64,000 nt of DNA from Janthinobacterium violaceinigrum. Its GTDB lineage: Bacteria > Pseudomonadota > Gammaproteobacteria > Burkholderiales > Burkholderiaceae_D. The notes beneath the pieces are model-generated. The model did not search any database and was not told the origin of the DNA. It saw nothing but the letters and a program-made list of their open reading frames with translations. The position numbers and the translations under genes are program-made. The stretch spans positions 1 through 64,000 of the forward strand of contig NZ_WFLI01000001.1 of assembly GCF_009208555.1 (NCBI RefSeq), in the 5' to 3' direction. Shown in pieces: positions 54,962-63,769 of the stretch (the stretch's first letter is position 1; each line of letters opens with the position of its first letter).

Positions 54962-54972
54962 ATAGCCGTACC

Positions 54973-55001
54973 GTTGCCGCCCGGCGTACCGGCGCGGCAA
55001 C
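54973..55001 (+). terminator. Nested hairpin after the HemS-like gene
   Basis: GTTGCCGC pairs with GCGGCAAC (8 base pairs) and encloses CCGG-CGTA-CCGG, so the stem is nearly continuous. It starts 12 bases after the stop codon. No T-run follows, so it may be Rho-dependent or partial. Confidence 0.5.
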
Positions 55002-55113
55002 ACTTCAGTTCGACTTCTGCATGAGTCATGATGGCAAGATCGCAATAGTGGTATGCTGACTCCAAGGCCGCAGCGATCGTGCCTGCGTGCTGGTTCCTGG
55101 AAGAGAGGCAATC

Positions 55114-56031
55114 ATGGCAACCATCATGGCGAACGGCCTCAATATAGCATATGAAAGCCACGGCGACCCCGACGATCCGTGCGTGCTGCTGGTCATGGGC
55201 CTGGGCATGCAACTGATCGCCTGGCCGGCGGACTTTGTCGAAGGCATCGTCGAGCAAGGCTTTCGGGTAGTGCGTTTCGACAACCGCGACAGCGGCCTGT
55301 CAAGCAAGATGGCGCTGGCGGGCAAGCCGTATCTGCCGCTGGCCTACCTGAAAAACCTCGTCGGCTGGCCCCTGAAAACTTCCTACACCCTCGATGACAT
55401 GGCAGCCGATGCGCTGGGCTTGCTGGCGGCCTTGCGCATTGCGCAGGCGCACGTGATCGGCGTGTCGATGGGCGGCATGATTGCGCAAGTGATGGCGGCG
55501 CGCGCGCCGCAGCAGGTGCTCAGCCTGACATCCATCATGTCGAGCAGCGGCCGGCGCGGCTTGCCCGGCCCCACGCGGGCCGCGCGCAATGCGCTATTGC
55601 AACGTCCGAAACGCAATGCCAGCCGCGCCGAACTGATGGCGCACATGGCCGCCACCGTGCGCGTCATCGGCAGTCCCGCCTATCCCGTGTCGGAAAAACT
55701 GCTGTACCAGCGCATCGAAGCGGCGCTGCAGCGGGGCAGTTGCCCCGAAGGCGTGGCGCGGCAAATGGTGGCCATCGCGGCCTCGGGCGAGCGCACGGCC
55801 TTGCTGCCGAGCATCAGTTGTCCGGCACTGGTGATCCACGGCGCGGCCGATCCCCTGATCCCCGTCGCCTGTGGCATCGATACGGCGGCGCTGATTCCGG
55901 GCGCCCGCATCGAGGTGATCGAGGGCATGGGGCATGACATGCCGCCCCAGCTGATCGAGCGCCTGCTCGCCTTGATCGATGTGCATCTGCAAGGTAAGAT
56001 GGCGCCCCAGATGCGCTCCCAGCCAGCCTAG
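55114..56031 (+). CDS. Alpha/beta hydrolase
   Basis: This 305-residue alpha/beta hydrolase has CVLLVMGLGMQLIAWP (oxyanion region), the nucleophile in VIGVSMGGMIAQVMA, an acid in HGAADPLIP and His in EGMGHDMPPQL. This is the class typified by aclacinomycin methylesterase (RdmC-like) hydrolases. The start has GAGAGG upstream; a GTG nine codons earlier is less likely. The substrate is not predictable from context. Confidence 0.83.
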   Translation: MATIMANGLNIAYESHGDPDDPCVLLVMGLGMQLIAWPADFVEGIVEQGFRVVRFDNRDSGLSSKMALAGKPYLPLAYLKNLVGWPLKTSYTLDDMAADALGLLAALRIAQAHVIGVSMGGMIAQVMAARAPQQVLSLTSIMSSSGRRGLPGPTRAARNALLQRPKRNASRAELMAHMAATVRVIGSPAYPVSEKLLYQRIEAALQRGSCPEGVARQMVAIAASGERTALLPSISCPALVIHGAADPLIPVACGIDTAALIPGARIEVIEGMGHDMPPQLIERLLALIDVHLQGKMAPQMRSQPA

Positions 56032-56066
56032 GCGCGCCCACCATTTTTTGAAGGCTTGGGCATATT

Positions 56067-56984
56067 TTGAAGACACCTGAGATTGGCATCGCCATCGTCG
56101 CGCCGGGCGGTTATGCGCCCGACGAGGCGGCCCTGGCGCGCGGCATCGCCCGCTTGCAGGCGCAAGGCGCCACCGTCCACAATTACTACGACCACGCACA
56201 CAAGTTTCAGCGCTTCGGCGGCACGGATGCGGGCCGGCTGGCGCAGCTCCATGCGGCCGCGGCCGACCCTGCCGTGCAGGTGGTGATCGCCTTGCGCGGC
56301 AGCTACGGCATCAGCCGCATCCTGCCCGACATCGATTTTTCCGCCATGGCCGATAGCGGCAAACTGTTTGTCGGCTACAGCGACTTCACGGCTTTCCACA
56401 TGGGCTTGATGGCAAAGACGGGACGCGCCAGCTTTGCCGGCCCCATGATCTGCGACGACTTCATCCGCGACGAGCCCGAGCAATTTACGCTCGACCAGCT
56501 GTGGTCGTGCCTGGCAGGCCCCACGCACACGGTCACGGGCGCGTCCGTTGGCAATCCGCATGTCGAGCTGCAAGGCAAGCTGTGGGGCGGCAACCTGGCC
56601 ATGCTCGTGCATTTGCTGGGGACGCCATATTTTCCGGTAATCGATGACGGCATCCTGTTTCTGGAAGACGTCAACGAACACCCGTACCGGGTCGAGCGCA
56701 TGCTGCTGCAACTGCTGCACGCGGGCGTGCTTCAGCACCAGCAAGCCGTGGTGCTCGGCGATTTTTCCGCGTATAAACTGAGCCCCATGGATAACGGCTA
56801 CGATTTCGACGCCATGCTGGCCTATGTGCGCGAGCACCTGCCCGTACCCGTGCTGACGGGGCTGGAATTCGGCCACATCCGCCGCCGGGTCACCTTGCCG
56901 TTCGGCGGCCACGCGCAGCTGCGCTCGGACGCTTCCGGCTTCAGCCTGCAGGTGGGCGATTACCCGACCCTGGCGCGCCCCTGA
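56067..56984 (+). CDS. ldcA: LD-carboxypeptidase (muramoyltetrapeptide)
   Basis: This 305-residue S66 serine peptidase cleaves the D-Ala from murein tetrapeptides during cell-wall recycling. Visible motifs are IVAPGGYAP at the N-terminus, LRGSYGISRIL, VGYSDFTAFH with Ser105 as nucleophile, LEDVNEHPYRVERML with the acid, and GLEFGH with the C-terminal His. The start is a TTG, as no ATG fits, so initiation may be weak. It lacks a signal peptide and is cytoplasmic. Confidence 0.88.
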   Translation: MKTPEIGIAIVAPGGYAPDEAALARGIARLQAQGATVHNYYDHAHKFQRFGGTDAGRLAQLHAAAADPAVQVVIALRGSYGISRILPDIDFSAMADSGKLFVGYSDFTAFHMGLMAKTGRASFAGPMICDDFIRDEPEQFTLDQLWSCLAGPTHTVTGASVGNPHVELQGKLWGGNLAMLVHLLGTPYFPVIDDGILFLEDVNEHPYRVERMLLQLLHAGVLQHQQAVVLGDFSAYKLSPMDNGYDFDAMLAYVREHLPVPVLTGLEFGHIRRRVTLPFGGHAQLRSDASGFSLQVGDYPTLARP

Positions 56985-57001
56985 ACGCCGCCCTGGACGC
57001 C

Positions 57002-58180
57002 ATGCACGCCAAGCCCGGCAGGTTGCTGCAGCTCGATGTGCTGCGCGGCATCGCCGTGTTTGGCATCCTGCTGGTGAATATCTGGGGCTTTGCCTGGGGT
57101 ACGCTGTCCCTGCGCTACGGCACCTTGCCCGCGCAGCCGCCCGTGCTGGACCAGCTCGTCATTTTCGGCGTGGCGGCGCTGGCGCAGTTCAAGTTCTATC
57201 CCGTCTTCGCGTTCCTGTTTGGCGCCGGCTTTGCCCTGCAGACACGTTCCCTGCGACGCCAGCTGGGCAGCTGGGAACAGGCGCAAACCGCGTACCGGCG
57301 CCGCTTGCGCTGGCTGCTGGCATTCGGCCTGCTGCACGGTTTCCTGATCTGGAGCGGCGACGTGCTGACCTCGTATGCCGTCGCCGGCATGCTGGTGCTG
57401 CCGCTGGCAGCCGCCAGGCTCAGCCGCGTGCGCAACCGCGCCTGGCTGGTGGCGGCAGGCTTTCTATTATTCATGTGCCTGCTGATCCCCGTGGGCCAGC
57501 AGGGCGGCGCGCCGGACACGGCGCGCGACCTGCACAGCTTTGCGGACCGCTACGCCATCTACACGCAAGGCGGCGCCTGGGCCGTGGCCAGGCTGCGCGC
57601 CAACGATTTTCTCGTCTCGCTGCTGTACGCTGCCGTCATGCTGCCGCATATCATCGTGCTGTTCCTGCTGGGTATCTTGTCCGTGCGTTTCGGCTGGCTG
57701 ACGCAGCCCCAGCGCCACCAGCGCCTGTGGCGCCGCGTGCGTGCCGTGGGACTGGGCGTGGGCTTGCCGTTCAACTTGCTGGCGGCGGGCGCCATCGCCT
57801 GGCAGGTGGCGGATCCGTATCAGACCGTGTTTGACGCGGCCCTGTTCGAAGTGGGCCTGTTCGCGGGCGGCCCCGTGCTGGCGGCCGGCTATGTGGCTGC
57901 GCTGATGCTGGCCGGTCCCTTCATGCTGCGCTGGCTCGGCTCATGGCTGGCACCCGTGGGACGCATGGCGCTGAGCAACTATCTGCTGCAATCCTTGATC
58001 GGCACCTGGCTGCTGCAAGGGCCGGGCCTGGGCTGGGGGGCAACACTGCGTCCGGCCGAGATGCTGGGCCTGGCGGTGTTGATCATGGCGGGGCAGGTGC
58101 TGCTGAGCCGTTACTGGCTGCGGCATTTTCGCCAGGGGCCCATGGAAGCGCTGTGGCGCCGGCTGGCGCGGCTGGACTGA
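57002..58180 (+). CDS. DUF418 membrane protein
   Basis: This 392-residue protein has about nine membrane helices. It starts GRLLQLDVLRGIAVFGILLVNIWGFA, the DUF418/heparan-alpha-glucosaminide acetyltransferase-like hallmark. The central block is FKFYPVFAFLFGAGFALQ, and the C-terminal part is GRMALSNYLLQSLIGTWLL. DUF418 proteins are inner-membrane proteins, some linked to membrane acyl transfer; the specific role is unknown. It starts 17 bases after the ldcA stop and is probably co-transcribed. Confidence 0.88.
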   Translation: MHAKPGRLLQLDVLRGIAVFGILLVNIWGFAWGTLSLRYGTLPAQPPVLDQLVIFGVAALAQFKFYPVFAFLFGAGFALQTRSLRRQLGSWEQAQTAYRRRLRWLLAFGLLHGFLIWSGDVLTSYAVAGMLVLPLAAARLSRVRNRAWLVAAGFLLFMCLLIPVGQQGGAPDTARDLHSFADRYAIYTQGGAWAVARLRANDFLVSLLYAAVMLPHIIVLFLLGILSVRFGWLTQPQRHQRLWRRVRAVGLGVGLPFNLLAAGAIAWQVADPYQTVFDAALFEVGLFAGGPVLAAGYVAALMLAGPFMLRWLGSWLAPVGRMALSNYLLQSLIGTWLLQGPGLGWGATLRPAEMLGLAVLIMAGQVLLSRYWLRHFRQGPMEALWRRLARLD

Positions 58181-58330
58181 CCCTGTCGTGCATATGTTGT
58201 TCCCTAATGGGCCGGCGCGTAAGCTGTTTTTTGTTGCGCAAGTTATCTGGCCTGGGCCCTGTCATGAATTGACTAAAATGCATGTTGGTGATAATTTCGT
58301 TTCCTTCATGATCATTCGAATAGTTAAGAA

Positions 58331-58954
58331 ATGAAAAAAATTCAGTCATGGCCAGGCACGATGGCGGCGCTCTTGCTCATATCCATGCTGGCAACTGGAT
58401 GCGGAAGTATGTCGAACCGCGCCGATGCCAAATTTGCCGAGCCGGCCAAGATGAAAAAAGACGAGGGTTATGTCGTTATCTCGACCGGCACGAATTATGT
58501 TGATCAATTCGGGGCTGGCGTGTTTTTGACGATTGCTCCCGCGACGGCAAAATACATGCAGGATGAACTGGCGCTCCTGGCGGTGGGTTCGCAGGTTTTG
58601 AAAAGCGATTTTTCTGATCATTTTGGCTTGCTGCATGCCGTGAAATTAAAAGCAGGCGCGTATCAATATTATCAAGCCAATCTGGATTTGCGGCGCTACG
58701 CGATCAGCGTGCCAAATGCACGATTCCAGGTCGTGGCCGGGCAGGTTACCTATCTTGGCGAGTTTTTTTACACGATGAGCTTGAAAACAAGGGATAGGAG
58801 CGATATGCGTGATAATGAACAGCGCGACATGAGCTTATTACTGCAAAAAAACCCTGGCTTGGCCGCATTGCCACGTATTAAGAATGTGGTCCAGTATTCG
58901 GGTTATGTCCTCAAGGATGGCGAGCATGTCGTGCAAGCAGGTTCTGTCGAGTAA
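58331..58954 (+). CDS. Lipoprotein of unknown function
   Basis: This 207-residue protein has the signal MKKIQSWPGTMAALLLISMLATGCGS with lipobox ATGC. The mature part is beta-rich (EGYVVISTGTNYVDQFGAGVFLTI, YAISVPNARFQVVAGQVTYLGEFFY). The layout recalls small lipoproteins related to DUF2846. Base composition is lower in GC than its neighbours, which may mean recent acquisition. It is a single gene unit with an AT-rich region upstream. Confidence 0.75.
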   Translation: MKKIQSWPGTMAALLLISMLATGCGSMSNRADAKFAEPAKMKKDEGYVVISTGTNYVDQFGAGVFLTIAPATAKYMQDELALLAVGSQVLKSDFSDHFGLLHAVKLKAGAYQYYQANLDLRRYAISVPNARFQVVAGQVTYLGEFFYTMSLKTRDRSDMRDNEQRDMSLLLQKNPGLAALPRIKNVVQYSGYVLKDGEHVVQAGSVE

Positions 58955-58984
58955 GCAGCAGGTCACGGTGACCATGTCTGGGCG

Positions 58985-59701
58985 CTAATCCACGCCCCAG
59001 TCAAACGTGCCTTGCGCCGCAGTGGGTGGCGGCGCCTTCGCCTTGGCGGACGGCACCAGCGGATTGTCGATGGCATGCCATTCGAACAAGTCCACGTCGA
59101 GCATGCAGGTGCGCGCCAGATGCAGTGCCTGCTCCGGCGTCAATGCGGGGTCCAGCCAGCGGTGTGCGTCTTCCAGGCTGACGGCCACGGGGCGGCGGTC
59201 GTGGATGTCGACCATGCCGCCCATGCTGTCGGCCGTCACCAGCACGAAGCCCGCTTCCTCGCGGCTGTGCTTCCAGGGACCGAACTGGGCCAGCACCAGC
59301 AGGAACAGGCGCGCGCGGTCCTTGCGGTGGATGTGCCACGGCTGCTTGCTGCCTTTTTCTCCCGTCCATTCATACCAGCCATCGACGCAGACGATGCCGC
59401 GGCCCGCCCGCAGCAGCGGTTTCCAGTAGGCGCCGGCCAGCTTTTCCAGCCGTGCGTTGATGGCGATGGGAATTTTCTTCTTGCCGGGCGCGGGCGTGGC
59501 CTGCGCGGCCCAGGCGGGGCGGTAGCCCCAGAACACATCGTCGACCCGCCGCACGCCGTCCTGTATGTGCAGCACGGGCCGGTAGGTGCCGGGCGACACG
59601 TTCAGGTGCGGCTCGGCCTCGCTGTCGAACACCGCGTCGGTCCAGCCGAAGGATGACGCCAGCATGCGCGCCGTGTCATTTTGATCGAATCGTCCACACA
59701 T
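58985..59701 (-). CDS. yedK: SRAP-domain abasic-site processing protein
   Basis: This 238-residue protein has catalytic Cys2 right after the initiator Met in MCGRFDQND. Other blocks are YRPAWA, NARLEKLAGAYWKPL, CVDGWYEWTG (active-site Glu), and HDRRPVAV (His). YedK/HMCES proteins trap abasic sites in single-stranded DNA by forming a thiazolidine link. The start is certain because removal of Met must expose Cys2. Confidence 0.92.
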   Translation of the reverse strand: MCGRFDQNDTARMLASSFGWTDAVFDSEAEPHLNVSPGTYRPVLHIQDGVRRVDDVFWGYRPAWAAQATPAPGKKKIPIAINARLEKLAGAYWKPLLRAGRGIVCVDGWYEWTGEKGSKQPWHIHRKDRARLFLLVLAQFGPWKHSREEAGFVLVTADSMGGMVDIHDRRPVAVSLEDAHRWLDPALTPEQALHLARTCMLDVDLFEWHAIDNPLVPSAKAKAPPPTAAQGTFDWGVD

Positions 59702-59819
59702 GGCGAAATCATACCCGAACGCCATGGCGCGGGTGTGGGCCAGCGTACAGACGTTGCGCTGCGCCAAGCGCATAGTGGAAGCCAGTCAGGTCCCTGACGC
59801 TTCTTGCATCGGAGGAATT

Positions 59820-60041
59820 ATGCCTTTTGAAAATCCCACCATCCACAAAGGCTTTACCATCAGCGCCACGGCCAGCCAGCGCCGCGATGGCCGCTGGGTA
59901 GGCTCGTACATCAGCCAGAACCAAACGTGCGGCGCGTACGCGGACACCTGCGATTACGACGACTGCAGCAATGAAAAAGAAGCGCAGCAAGTGGCCTTGT
60001 CCGTGGGCTGGCGCCTGGCGGACGGCGTGCCGGCGCGCTGA
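59820..60041 (+). CDS. Small protein of unknown function
   Basis: This 73-residue protein starts PFENPTIHKGFTISATASQRRDGRWVGSYISQNQTCG and contains YADTCDYDDCSNEKEAQQVAL. Three Cys residues and a compact N-terminal beta pattern suggest a folded protein. GGAGG lies before the ATG. It is a single unit divergent from the yedK gene. Confidence 0.7.
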   Translation: MPFENPTIHKGFTISATASQRRDGRWVGSYISQNQTCGAYADTCDYDDCSNEKEAQQVALSVGWRLADGVPAR

Positions 60042-60054
60042 AGCTGTCCGCTGC

Positions 60055-60300
60055 TCAGCTTTTCCGCCGCAGGGCCAGCAGCAGGCCGGCCACGGGGAAG
60101 AACAGGGCGGTGCCCAGCCGTACGGAGGTCAGCGAAGCTGCCTCTACGCCCACCACATGGGGCAAGGCCAGCAGCAACAGGGGCGCCGGTACGGCAATGG
60201 CGAAGAAGAACAGGTACCACGAGTAGCCATTCTTCTTGGCCAGCAGGGCGATCAGGGCGCAGCCGACGAGGAAGACCAGCGGCAAATTCACATATTCCAT
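60055..60300 (-). CDS. Small membrane protein
   Basis: This 81-residue protein has two or three helices: EYVNLPLVFLVGCALIALLA, SWYLFFFAIAVPAPLLLLALPHVVG and LGTALFFPVAGLLLAL. The last residues are basic (RRKS). It is unrecognised. Its stop is 14 bases from the end of the convergent small gene. Confidence 0.68.
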   Translation of the reverse strand: MEYVNLPLVFLVGCALIALLAKKNGYSWYLFFFAIAVPAPLLLLALPHVVGVEAASLTSVRLGTALFFPVAGLLLALRRKS

Positions 60301-60373
60301 GGTTCTGAGTTTTCATCCGGGAAAGCGCGTCATTATACGCGCCACCCGGGGTAGGCGGCCCCGCTTGCGGTCC

Positions 60374-60691
60374 TCAATTGCCAACGAAATCGGGCGGCCG
60401 CGGCGCCTGTGTATTCGTCTGTGCACCCGCCAGCGGCGCATCGGCCGGCAGCAGCGCCTTGATGGCGCCGTTATAGATAAGTTCCTGGGCATACGCCGAC
60501 GCTTCGATCAAGGCCGCATGCACGGACTTGAAACTGCTCGGCGTTTCAATCAGCACGGGCTTGGCGTACACCTGCTGCGTGTCGCCGCGCTTGCTGAGCA
60601 AGATCATGCCCCGGTAGCGCCCATCCTTCTCCAGCGCCCCCGCCACATGAAATTCATAACCCCTGATCTGGTGTTTTTGTTGCTGATCCAT
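60374..60691 (-). CDS. Small conserved-looking cytoplasmic protein
   Basis: This 105-residue protein starts MDQQQKHQIRGYEFHVAGALEKDGRYRGMILLSKRG with the helix-rich SVHAALIEASAYAQELIYNGAIKAL. The start was chosen for GGAGG and GGGAG upstream. No recognised domain or signal. The gene lies 115 bases downstream of the repeat element at 60807-60925 on the minus strand. Confidence 0.65.
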   Translation of the reverse strand: MDQQQKHQIRGYEFHVAGALEKDGRYRGMILLSKRGDTQQVYAKPVLIETPSSFKSVHAALIEASAYAQELIYNGAIKALLPADAPLAGAQTNTQAPRPPDFVGN

Positions 60692-60806
60692 GTCTCCCGC
60701 CTCCAATTCCATTGTCACGGTATTGGGCCATCAACTCGATAGGAACGGCAGAGTGTTTGATCTGGATCAATACCCAAATTCTTGACCACTATCCATCAAA
60801 CGTCAC

Positions 60807-60925
60807 GACGGCTGGCACAAGCGTAGCGAGCGGAGGGATGTGTGGCTGAGAAGCGCAACCGTACTTTAGTACGGTGAGCATCGCCAGCCGCAAAGCCCCC
60901 CGCGCAGTAGCTTGCGGCAGCCGTC
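60807..60925. repeat. Palindromic intergenic repeat element, copy 1
   Basis: A 119-base element has inverted ends (GACGGCTG at 60807, CAGCCGTC at 60918-60925, extended imperfectly by CACAAGC/GCTTGCG). The core contains the palindrome ACCGTACT / AGTACGGT flanked by GAAGCGCA and GAGCATCGC. It starts next to the stop of the 68-residue gene. A related core is in the mntP leader. It resembles a small palindromic (MITE/REP-like) unit. Confidence 0.6.
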
Positions 60926-60926
60926 A

Positions 60927-61133
60927 TCATCCAGCGCGAATGGCGCGCAGCTGCTGGGCCGTTTCCTCGATCTCGCGATACGCTTCCTGGATATAGCCAT
61001 CGATCGGGTGCCCGTCCATCCACTCGAAATAGGCGCGCTCGTCGTGTTTGATGGCGAAAGGGACGTGGTGGTCGCGTATCGACTCGGCCGTTTCGCGCAC
61101 CAGCGAGGCAAAAAGCAGCTCCAGAGTTTCCAT
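60927..61133 (-). CDS. Small acidic protein of unknown function
   Basis: This 68-residue protein is METLELLFASLVRETAESIR, then DHHVPFAIKHDERAYFEWMDG and a helical tail (YIQEAYREIEETAQQLRAIRAG). AAGGTGACC precedes the ATG; an ATG seven codons upstream is possible. No recognised family. It lies between mntP (minus) and repeat element 1, so it could be transcribed after mntP. Confidence 0.65.
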   Translation of the reverse strand: METLELLFASLVRETAESIRDHHVPFAIKHDERAYFEWMDGHPIDGYIQEAYREIEETAQQLRAIRAG

Positions 61134-61237
61134 GATGGTCACCTTGCGAGACATGAATGCAGAGTATCGAATGTAGCACAAAGCTGCCCGCCGCCATGGC
61201 GCCTGGCGTGCCGTGCGCGCCTCCTGCGGTCCCGTCC

Positions 61238-61807
61238 TCAGGCCGGATGGCCGATATGCTCGTACAGGATCACGCAGCCGATGATGATCAGCACCAGGCC
61301 GCCCACCAGTTCGGCGCGCCGGCCCGCTATCGTGCCCAGCACGCGGCCCAGCATCACGCCCAGGGTGACCATGACGAAGGTGGAAAAGCCGATGGCGGCA
61401 GCCGTGACGACGATGTTGGCGCCCAGCAAGGCCAGGCCCGCGCCCACCACCATGGCGTCGATGCTGGTGGCCAGGCCCGTGACGGCCAGCACCCAGAACG
61501 AATGCGACTGGGCCGGTGCTTCTTCCTCGTCCGCGTCGGACAAGGCATTGCGTATCATCAGCAAGCCGATGATGCCCAGCAGGCTGAAGGCGATCCAGTG
61601 GTCCCACGCTTCCACATAGGGCGCGGCCACGCTGCCCAGGGCCCAGCCGATGACGGGCGTGATCGCCTCGATGACGCCAAAGATCAGCCCCGTGCGCAGC
61701 GCCTCGCGCCATTGCGGCTTGTGCAGGGCGGCGCCCTTGCCCACGGCGGCGGCGAAGGCATCGGTGGACATGGCAAGGGAAAGGGCGGCGGTGGCGGCGA
61801 AATTCAT
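61238..61807 (-). CDS. mntP: Manganese efflux pump MntP
   Basis: This 189-residue protein has six membrane helices with the family residues [32 protein letters not shown] and [19 protein letters not shown]. Asp in the first and fourth helices are key for Mn2+ transport. It protects against excess manganese. The 184-base leader region (61808-61992) is structured, as described separately. It has no MntR or yybP-ykoY signature that could be recognised. Confidence 0.92.
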   Translation of the reverse strand: MNFAATAALSLAMSTDAFAAAVGKGAALHKPQWREALRTGLIFGVIEAITPVIGWALGSVAAPYVEAWDHWIAFSLLGIIGLLMIRNALSDADEEEAPAQSHSFWVLAVTGLATSIDAMVVGAGLALLGANIVVTAAAIGFSTFVMVTLGVMLGRVLGTIAGRRAELVGGLVLIIIGCVILYEHIGHPA

Positions 61808-61820
61808 CGTTGGCTTCCTG

Positions 61821-61992
61821 TAAAACCTGGCTGGATAATAAAGCAACAACGCCGAAGAAAACCGTAGCGAGCGGAAGGGGGGGCCGGCGCCCCCGTTGGC
61901 CCGGGAAGCGCAACTGTACGGAGTACGGGGCCGCCGAGGCAGTGAGCATCGCAGGCCGTCAATCACGACGCGCAGCAGGTTTTATCGGCGTT
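61821..61992 (-). promoter_or_regulatory. Structured mntP leader with crossed complementarity and repeat copy 2
   Basis: On the plus strand TAAAACCTG (61821-61829) is complementary to CAGGTTTTA (61976-61984), and AACGCCGA (61848-61855) to TCGGCGTT (61985-61992). The order gives a crossed (pseudoknot or competing) topology. In the mntP mRNA, one pairing ends immediately upstream of the ACAGGAAG ribosome site. The middle part (61864-61960) is similar to repeat copy 1, with GTAGCGAGCGGA and GTGAGCATCGC. A regulatory RNA or a transposable palindrome in the leader could both explain it. Confidence 0.5.
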
Positions 61993-62011
61993 TAACGCAA
62001 ACCCGGCGATT

Positions 62012-62866
62012 TTACCCTACGTACAGCACCACCAAGGAGGCCAGCAGGCAATATGCGCCAAAGAAATGCCAGCGGCCCTGTTCCAGCCAGCGCGACAGCC
62101 AGCGCAGGGCCAGCAAGCCGGCCAGGAACGATAGCAGCATGCCCAGCAGGCTGGGGCCGATCAGCTGCAGCAGGCTGTTGCCGTGTTCCAGGTGGTCCAG
62201 GCTGCCATTCGCGACGGCCTGGTAAAAGCGCCAGCCTTCCTTGACCAGCACGGCTGGCGTCAGCACCACGGCCAGGGCAAAGCTGAATTCCTCGGCGCGG
62301 CGCTGCGGCACGCCCATGGCGATGCCGGCTGAAATGGTGGCGCCCGAGCGGGAAAAGCCCCGGAAGGGCAGGCACAGTCCCTGCACGGCGCCGATCACCA
62401 TCGCCTTGCCGATGGACAAGGTGCCGCTTTCCCGCGCCTGCAGGCGCGACGAGACGATGATCAGCACGCCGGCGGCGGCCAGCGCGGCGGCCATCAGCTT
62501 TGCGTTGCCGAACAGGTGTTCGATTTCAAAGCCGGGCGCGTCCTTGCTCATGATGTGCGTAATGCCCTTCAGCAAGCCGAAGCCGACGATGCCCGTCAGG
62601 GCCGTGGCTGCCACGAGCAGCAGCACATTGCTGCGGAAGGCCGTAGCCGAGCTGAAATACGTGGCGCGCCAGGATTTCCAGAAATACACGATGACGGCAA
62701 ACATGGTGCCCGTGTGCAGCATCACGAGCAGCATGGTCAGCTCGGGCGACGTGGGGTCCAGGCCCATCAGTTTTTCCGCCACGATGACGTGGGCGGAGCT
62801 GGACACGGGCAGCAGTTCGGCAAAGCCCTGGACGACGGAGAGGATGAAAAGTTGTAGGAAATTCAT
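62012..62866 (-). CDS. uppP: Undecaprenyl-diphosphate phosphatase
   Basis: This 284-residue BacA-family membrane phosphatase recycles the undecaprenyl carrier for cell-wall synthesis. It has the QGFAELLPVSSSAHVIVAE motif (N-terminus) and LCLPFRGFSRSGATISAGIAMG (central), the two active-site loops. Eight hydrophobic segments are visible. It is the first gene on the minus strand before the mntP leader and may share transcription with mntP. Confidence 0.95.
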   Translation of the reverse strand: MNFLQLFILSVVQGFAELLPVSSSAHVIVAEKLMGLDPTSPELTMLLVMLHTGTMFAVIVYFWKSWRATYFSSATAFRSNVLLLVAATALTGIVGFGLLKGITHIMSKDAPGFEIEHLFGNAKLMAAALAAAGVLIIVSSRLQARESGTLSIGKAMVIGAVQGLCLPFRGFSRSGATISAGIAMGVPQRRAEEFSFALAVVLTPAVLVKEGWRFYQAVANGSLDHLEHGNSLLQLIGPSLLGMLLSFLAGLLALRWLSRWLEQGRWHFFGAYCLLASLVVLYVG

Positions 62867-62977
62867 GGGCGATATGGTCGGGATGGTAGGCAGGCGGGAA
62901 AATTGTCACGTCGGAAACAAAACTATCCGGCAGCGCAATTTTACAGGCGAGCTCCTGGCGGGCAGCCCCGCATACCA

Positions 62978-63598
62978 TTACAGTTTGTCCATGTTGGCGC
63001 AGGCCAGCAGTACGCCCAGGGCGATCAGCATCGCGCCGATCAGCCGGTCGATCGTGCGCTGGCGACGGATCATGCGGGAACGGAACGCGGCTTTTGAAAA
63101 CAGGAGGGCGACCAGGGCAAACCACAGCAGATGGATGGCGGACATGCACAGCCCATAGCCAAACTGGACTGTCAATGGCGTGCCGGGCTGCACCACCTGG
63201 GTAAAGGTGCTGATGACAAACAAGGTCGTCTTCGGGTTCAGGGCATTGGTCAGGAAGCCGCTGAGGAACACCGTATGGCGGGGCACGGCTGCGCCACCTT
63301 GCAGGTCGAGAACGACAGTGTTGCGGTTGGCAAAGGTTTTCCAGCCGATCACGACCAGGTACACGGCGCCTGCAAACTTGATTGCAGTAAATAGGAGCGG
63401 TGAATTTGCGATGATCAGCCCGATACCGAACATGGTATAGAACACGTGGACTTGCACGCCCATGGCGATGCCGAGCGCGGCCAGCAGACCAGCCCGGCGC
63501 CCATGCAGATAGCTGTTGCGCGTGACCATCGCGAAATCGGGGCCGGGGACGATGGAGGCCAGCAGGGTAATGAGTGCAACGGCAAGCAATTCGATCAT
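62978..63598 (-). CDS. LysE-family amino-acid exporter
   Basis: This 206-residue protein begins MIELLAVALITLLASIVPGPDFAMVTRNSYLHGRRAG, the LysE/RhtB signature, with about six membrane helices and FLTNALNPKTTLFV in the middle. AAGGAAAACGC precedes the ATG. It diverges from a LysR regulator with 171 bases between the starts, the classical lysE-lysG-like pair. Confidence 0.87.
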   Translation of the reverse strand: MIELLAVALITLLASIVPGPDFAMVTRNSYLHGRRAGLLAALGIAMGVQVHVFYTMFGIGLIIANSPLLFTAIKFAGAVYLVVIGWKTFANRNTVVLDLQGGAAVPRHTVFLSGFLTNALNPKTTLFVISTFTQVVQPGTPLTVQFGYGLCMSAIHLLWFALVALLFSKAAFRSRMIRRQRTIDRLIGAMLIALGVLLACANMDKL

Positions 63599-63769
63599 GC
63601 GTTTTCCTTGGGTAATGGTGGCGCCGCATGGCAATCAGTGAGTATTCATCGCCTGTATGACTGGCGTTGTGTGCCCACGGCGGCGACCGGAAACGTAATT
63701 ATCCCTATAATGGCGAACGGTGAAAAACGATGATATCTTGCGATTATGTGTGACAAAAAATGACAGATC

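Noticed and set aside
61808..62011. yybP-ykoY manganese riboswitch before mntP
   Set aside because: Expected from the gene, but the GGGGAGUAG loop and partner loop of that class were not found in the leader.
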